Source: Provencibacterium sp.
GTDB lineage: Bacteria > Bacillota > Clostridia > Oscillospirales > Ruminococcaceae
Length of the DNA stretch: 64,000 nucleotides
Direction: 5' to 3'
Assembly (NCBI GenBank): GCA_022793895.1
Contig: JAAWDS010000006.1
Location: 1 to 64,000 of the forward strand
Part shown: piece after piece, positions 60,552 through 64,000 of the stretch
Layout of the letters: each line of letters begins with the position of its first letter
Position numbering within the stretch: position 1 is the first letter of the stretch
Notes under the pieces: model-generated
What the model was told of the DNA's origin: nothing
Seen by the model: the letters and a program-made list of their open reading frames with translations, nothing else
Database searches by the model: none
Translations under genes and position numbers: made by a program

Positions 60552-60596
60552 AAAATCATCGTTCCAGAATGCTTCACATTTTGGAACGATGATTTT
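60552..60596. terminator. Bidirectional terminator
   Basis: 15-bp perfect stem AAAATCATCGTTCCA / TGGAACGATGATTTT between convergent genes. Confidence 0.85.
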
Positions 60597-61134
60597 AGTG
60601 TATCTTGCGCATAATACGTGGCCGAAACCAGTGTAAATAAACAAAAGTAATATTGGTTACAGCAATATCATAGATGAAAAACATGACATTTCCTAAAATA
60701 AGCAGCGCCAAAATAGAGTATTGGCCGAACGCCCCGGAAGAATCAAGAACCTCGTCGATCCCCAATACATAGATGAGTATCAAATAACTCCCGATCACTG
60801 CAACATTGAAAAGACCAAATTTACAAATGTATTCCAGTACACGCCAAGGTATGCGCTCCAATTTAACCTTAATTATCGGATAATATCCAAAAAAGCCGAC
60901 AAACATCAGCGCCGCTTCTTTGACAGGAACGATTATTAAAGAAAGGATAGCAACGGCCGCATAAACTAAAACTGCGGTAGAGGCTCCATTTTCAATGATA
61001 ACCGCAATCAGTACGATACCTGCCAGCGCCGGAAAAGCAAATTGTGTAAATGGGAACATACAGGTCATAAAAATTAAAAACAGGCATAGGGAAGCGCAAA
61101 CGCCTCCCAGAGCAACCTGCGTGCTTTTTTTCAA
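60595..61134 (-). CDS. Small membrane protein, possible ECF-transporter S-component-like
   Basis: 179 residues with about five hydrophobic helices. It begins MKKSTQVALGGVCASLCLFLIFMTCMFPF, a form common among substrate-binding S components and related Clostridial membrane proteins (GGxxxxL after a basic start). No EcfA/T genes are adjacent. TTG start after GTGGGG. Function unknown. Confidence 0.72.
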   Translation of the reverse strand: MKKSTQVALGGVCASLCLFLIFMTCMFPFTQFAFPALAGIVLIAVIIENGASTAVLVYAAVAILSLIIVPVKEAALMFVGFFGYYPIIKVKLERIPWRVLEYICKFGLFNVAVIGSYLILIYVLGIDEVLDSSGAFGQYSILALLILGNVMFFIYDIAVTNITFVYLHWFRPRIMRKIH

Positions 61135-61201
61135 TTCCCCACTTCCCTATCCTGCGCTCCCCTGCCCTTTCCCATTGAGGCGCACATTTCTAGATAGCCC
61201 G

Positions 61202-61855
61202 CTAACAGCAGCTAATTAAATCTCCGCCGAAGCATTCACAGCAACAATCCGCACAAATCAGCCCGGAGCACATGTCGCAAACGCTGCAACCGCCCATCTG
61301 TACCGGCTGGCGGTAGGGACCTCGTCCCCCCATTCCAGGATTCCCAGTCTGACGTTGCCACATCATTTGGTTGTAGGCGGCTCGGTATTCCGGGTTGGCT
61401 GGATTCATCCGGCAAGCCTGGGCAAAGTGGTTGTAGGCTTCGTCCAGCCATCCGCGCGTATAAAAGATACTTCCTTTTAGAAAATACCATTCTGCATCCC
61501 GGCTGCTGGTGGGAACGCCGTTTATCAGTTCTTCCGCCTCTGAAATCCGGTTTTGATTGATCATCTGCCGGATATCAGCATACTGGCTTGAACCACCCGA
61601 ATAACCTTCACGGGAGGAAGAACCGCCGTATCCCGCGCCGGCCCCAGGACCGGAAGAAGAGCCGGAACGGCGCATTTTCATAATCATATCATAGGCTTCA
61701 TTGATCTCCTTCATCTTCTCGCTGGCGAGATCGGCTAACGGGTTATTCTGATAGTTGTCCGGATGATATTTGCGTGCAAGCTCCCGATAAGCGCTTTTCA
61801 CCTGATCGTCCGTTGCGCTGGATGGAACGCCTAAAACCTGATAGGGATCGGTCAT
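61202..61855 (-). CDS. J-domain protein with TPR-like region and Cys-rich tail
   Basis: 217 residues. N-terminal J domain (1-65) with the HPD signature in ARKYHPDNYQ, a Gly/Ser-rich linker (70-90), a TPR-like helical region (about 95-165, AEWYFLKGSIFYTRGWLDEAYNHFAQA), and a tail rich in Cys (CSVCDMCSGLICADCCCECFGG) that may bind metal. HPD implies interaction with an Hsp70. The family is common in Clostridia and uncharacterised. AAAGGAG precedes the ATG. Confidence 0.88.
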   Translation of the reverse strand: MTDPYQVLGVPSSATDDQVKSAYRELARKYHPDNYQNNPLADLASEKMKEINEAYDMIMKMRRSGSSSGPGAGAGYGGSSSREGYSGGSSQYADIRQMINQNRISEAEELINGVPTSSRDAEWYFLKGSIFYTRGWLDEAYNHFAQACRMNPANPEYRAAYNQMMWQRQTGNPGMGGRGPYRQPVQMGGCSVCDMCSGLICADCCCECFGGDLISCC

Positions 61856-61874
61856 TTAGCTATCTCCTTTACCC

Positions 61875-62738
61875 TCATTTGCTTTTCTTTCCATCCCCGG
61901 CCAATATCCGGTTAACGGAAGCCTTCAAACCTAAATGGATGACGTTGGAAAGAATGTCCTGATACCGGTGTAGCGTAAGCAGCTCAAAGGTCTTGATAAT
62001 CTCTCCCACTGTCATATTCAAAGACAAAACCGCCTGCTCCTTTAAGGAACCGGCTGCTTGTCCGGCTTGTATTTCCAAAATAAAGGGGTTGTATCTTCCC
62101 TTTTTTTGATCCTCCTCCAGATCATCCAAGGCATCAGCCAGATAGATCCAGCGGCCCATCAGATACCCCAATCTTTCCAATACTCTGCGTTGTCCGCTGT
62201 CTTGGGAAACGGAACGGAACAACGCGGATAAACTTGCCGCAATGGGCTCGCTGGCCTCATCAACGCTGCTACATTTATTTTGCTCCAACAGAGCCTGTTT
62301 TTTCATCTGCCTTTCTATCTCGCTCTCTATTTGAGGGAGCTGTGCGCGGGCTTTCTTCCAAGCGCGGCGTACAAACGGCAATGCGAAAAGATAGAGCCAT
62401 TTTTTAGGGTAACGCTCGTCTGCAAGGTTATCCAGCAGCTTGTAATATAAAAGAAGCATAGCAGCTGAAGCGCTATATTGCAGACTGGAGCAATTCTGGC
62501 AGCAGGGCCGCTTTTTCAGAGGGTTATAAAGACAATTTTCGCGTTGGAAATGAGGCGGATCGGGACTCACGGCCATTTGCAGCAAAGCTAAGAAGGTGAA
62601 GTCATAGCTGAGGGTCAACCGGGCAAAGGGTCCATAAGAACGGGAGAGCTGTTTGCACAAGCCGCAGTAAACCGCTTTATAGGTATCGTATTCACAGATA
62701 CGCAGCATCGGCTTGAAGGGCTGAATATATCCAAACAA
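61875..62738 (-). CDS. DUF5685-family protein
   Basis: 287 residues from the TTG at 62738, which follows AAGGGG and gives the family-typical MFGYIQPFKPMLR. Conserved YCGLCKQL, and a CCQNC pair near 100, suggest metal binding; the remainder is helical. DUF5685 proteins are found in Clostridia beside J-domain proteins, as here (20 bases apart). Function unknown. An ORF extension to 62804 is not supported by homology. Confidence 0.82.
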   Translation of the reverse strand: MFGYIQPFKPMLRICEYDTYKAVYCGLCKQLSRSYGPFARLTLSYDFTFLALLQMAVSPDPPHFQRENCLYNPLKKRPCCQNCSSLQYSASAAMLLLYYKLLDNLADERYPKKWLYLFALPFVRRAWKKARAQLPQIESEIERQMKKQALLEQNKCSSVDEASEPIAASLSALFRSVSQDSGQRRVLERLGYLMGRWIYLADALDDLEEDQKKGRYNPFILEIQAGQAAGSLKEQAVLSLNMTVGEIIKTFELLTLHRYQDILSNVIHLGLKASVNRILAGDGKKSK

Positions 62739-62902
62739 ACGCCGGCCCCTTCTTTCCTTTTTCGCTTCGTTTCGTGCATATATGAGAAATTTAGCAGAAA
62801 ACATTCAAATGTATAACGTCTTTATTTTACAACATACCCACCTTGTTTTGATTAACAAAATGTAAACAGAGGCGCGTAAAGCTGTAAACACACGGCATAC
62901 AC

Positions 62903-64000
62903 CTATTCAGAAGGGGCTTGTACGGTAACGGCCAGCCGGTGCTCTTCGTCTGCCCCTTCCTCCCACACATGGATAACCGTTTCCCCTTCGCCCACTGCTT
63001 CCACCCAGCCATCGGAATCTACCGTCACAACCGTCTCATCCTTCGATTCAAACCGCAGCTTATCCGGCTTTGGTCCTGTTTCCGGCTTGATCCGGAAGCC
63101 TTCCCCAAGCTGGAGGGTGAAGGCTGTTTCTGAGAAGGAGATTTTCTGGCTTCCCTCTTTCTCCGCTAAGACTTCAAGAGTGCAGGTGGCGGCGCTGGCG
63201 CCCGACCGGATTGAAGCGGTAATGATGCAGCTTCCTTCTCCAACTGCTTCTACATATCCTTCTTCATCGACAACGGCGACAGTTTCATCGTCGGATTCCC
63301 AAAACACCTCCTCGCCAGCCGCATTTCCCGTTTGATCTGCCTGCAATTGAAAGCTCTCTCCTACAGACAGAGACAGGCTTGTTTGACGGAGATGGAGAAG
63401 CTGGTCCCCTTCCCCGCTGTTTTCCTGATCTTCCCAGCGATCGCCGAGTTCCTCCCCTTGCCCTCCGGTAATGCCGGTAGAAATGGTGTCGATATAGGCC
63501 CGAACCCCCTCGGCAATTCCAGATGCCACCTCCCGTTGATAGGAAGGATCGGTCAGCTTCCGATATTCATTTTTATTACTGATAAAGCCGCACTCGATGA
63601 GCGCCGAAGCAAACCGGCTATCGGTTGTCACGACATACCGCGCTTGTTTCCCGCCGCGGTTGGCCGTATCCAGCGCACTGGCGACACGTCGGGAAATGGC
63701 GCTGGCCAGCGGCTGGCTGTTGGGATAGAAGTAAAAGGCTTCGGTCCCGGAAGCGCCTGCGTCCACCGAGCTGTTGGAGTGGATGCTTAAAAAGATATCC
63801 GCTTGGAAAGCCCGCGCCTCTTCAATGCGCTGCGTCAGTGTAAGATAAGGATCCGTTTGAATCAGCTTGACCTGCATGCCCAACGCTTCCAGCGCTTCCG
63901 CAGTTTCCTGGGCAATCGCCAGATTGACATCCTTCTCATCCATATCCGGATAGTAGCCCGAAGCCCCACGATCCTTTCCGCCATGGCCTGGATCAATGGC
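62903..64000 (-). CDS. N-acetylmuramoyl-L-alanine amidase with two Ig-like (BIG2) domains, 5' end off the window
   Basis: Partial gene: the frame is open to the window end. Visible N-terminal part AIDPGHGGKDRGASG (first zinc His), then SIHSNSSVDAG (second His) and the catalytic Glu in ALIECGFISN, the Amidase_3 fold (to about residue 175). After an acidic linker come two BIG2-type repeats, each with the pattern W/FESxDETVxxVDxxGxVEAVGEG. Secreted peptidoglycan hydrolase; the BIG2 repeats probably attach it to the cell wall. It differs from the CwlD-like enzyme by this extension. Confidence 0.9.
   Translation of the reverse strand, partial: AIDPGHGGKDRGASGYYPDMDEKDVNLAIAQETAEALEALGMQVKLIQTDPYLTLTQRIEEARAFQADIFLSIHSNSSVDAGASGTEAFYFYPNSQPLASAISRRVASALDTANRGGKQARYVVTTDSRFASALIECGFISNKNEYRKLTDPSYQREVASGIAEGVRAYIDTISTGITGGQGEELGDRWEDQENSGEGDQLLHLRQTSLSLSVGESFQLQADQTGNAAGEEVFWESDDETVAVVDEEGYVEAVGEGSCIITASIRSGASAATCTLEVLAEKEGSQKISFSETAFTLQLGEGFRIKPETGPKPDKLRFESKDETVVTVDSDGWVEAVGEGETVIHVWEEGADEEHRLAVTVQAPSE

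Overview
The window comes from a low-to-mid GC, endospore-forming Gram-positive anaerobe, most likely a member of class Clostridia (Oscillospiraceae/Ruminococcaceae type). The evidence is the spore genes (spoIIE, a cwlD-like amidase), whiA and hprK, a T-box in front of valS, frequent TTG and GTG starts behind strong Shine-Dalgarno sequences, and small families typical of Clostridia (DUF5685, DUF6873-like, J-domain/TPR protein). No rRNA, tRNA, CRISPR array, intact insertion sequence or prophage was found. This placement is inferred from gene content, not from a database search.

Layout. 0.1-6.6 kb is a galacturonate (hexuronate) catabolic regulon: lacI-type regulator, uxaC and a short TauE-like gene on the minus strand, facing uxaB-uxaA on the plus strand, with a matching LacI-type operator at each promoter. 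6.8-8.8 kb is a TetM/EF-G-like GTPase. 9.0-12.9 kb is a complete potABCD polyamine importer. 13.1-14.6 kb is a tandem-domain PPK2 phosphotransferase. 14.7-20.1 kb is a minus-strand run: lipoprotein, response regulator, histidine kinase, YqhQ-like protein, prmC. 20.3-25 kb has an XRE regulator, a histidine phosphatase overlapping cobO, leuB and a membrane protein. 24.7-27.5 kb is T-box-valS. Then come a small gene, citrate synthase and spoIIE (28-32 kb).

32.4-33.7 kb holds a decayed, truncated gltX pseudogene next to a 150-bp nested palindrome. 33.7-38.2 kb (minus strand) holds a secreted CAP protein, a sugar-binding-like protein, a MATE transporter and a GT4 glycosyltransferase. 38.5-47.8 kb is a housekeeping run hprK-PHP-glcK-murB-whiA-dnaE-pfkA. 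48-51 kb has a membrane protein, the cwlD-like amidase and radA. 51.2-57.8 kb is an envelope cluster of poorly known proteins: adaptor, MacB-like permease, GME-fold-like protein, Ser-rich membrane protein, and a zinc-ribbon pseudokinase with PASTA repeats. 57.9-64 kb has nth, a Xer-type recombinase, a HAD phosphatase, an S-component-like membrane protein, a J-domain protein, DUF5685 and an amidase with Ig-like repeats that runs off the window end.

The points most worth a second look are: a 28-bp dif-like palindrome (11+6+11) directly upstream of the Xer-type recombinase, whose reading frame extends past its first ATG without a standard start codon; the pseudokinase with every key catalytic residue replaced; the dual-operator hexuronate switch; the gltX pseudogene and adjacent palindrome; a cloverleaf-like inverted repeat at 6.7 kb; and a small Cys-rich gene antisense to the radA 3' end.
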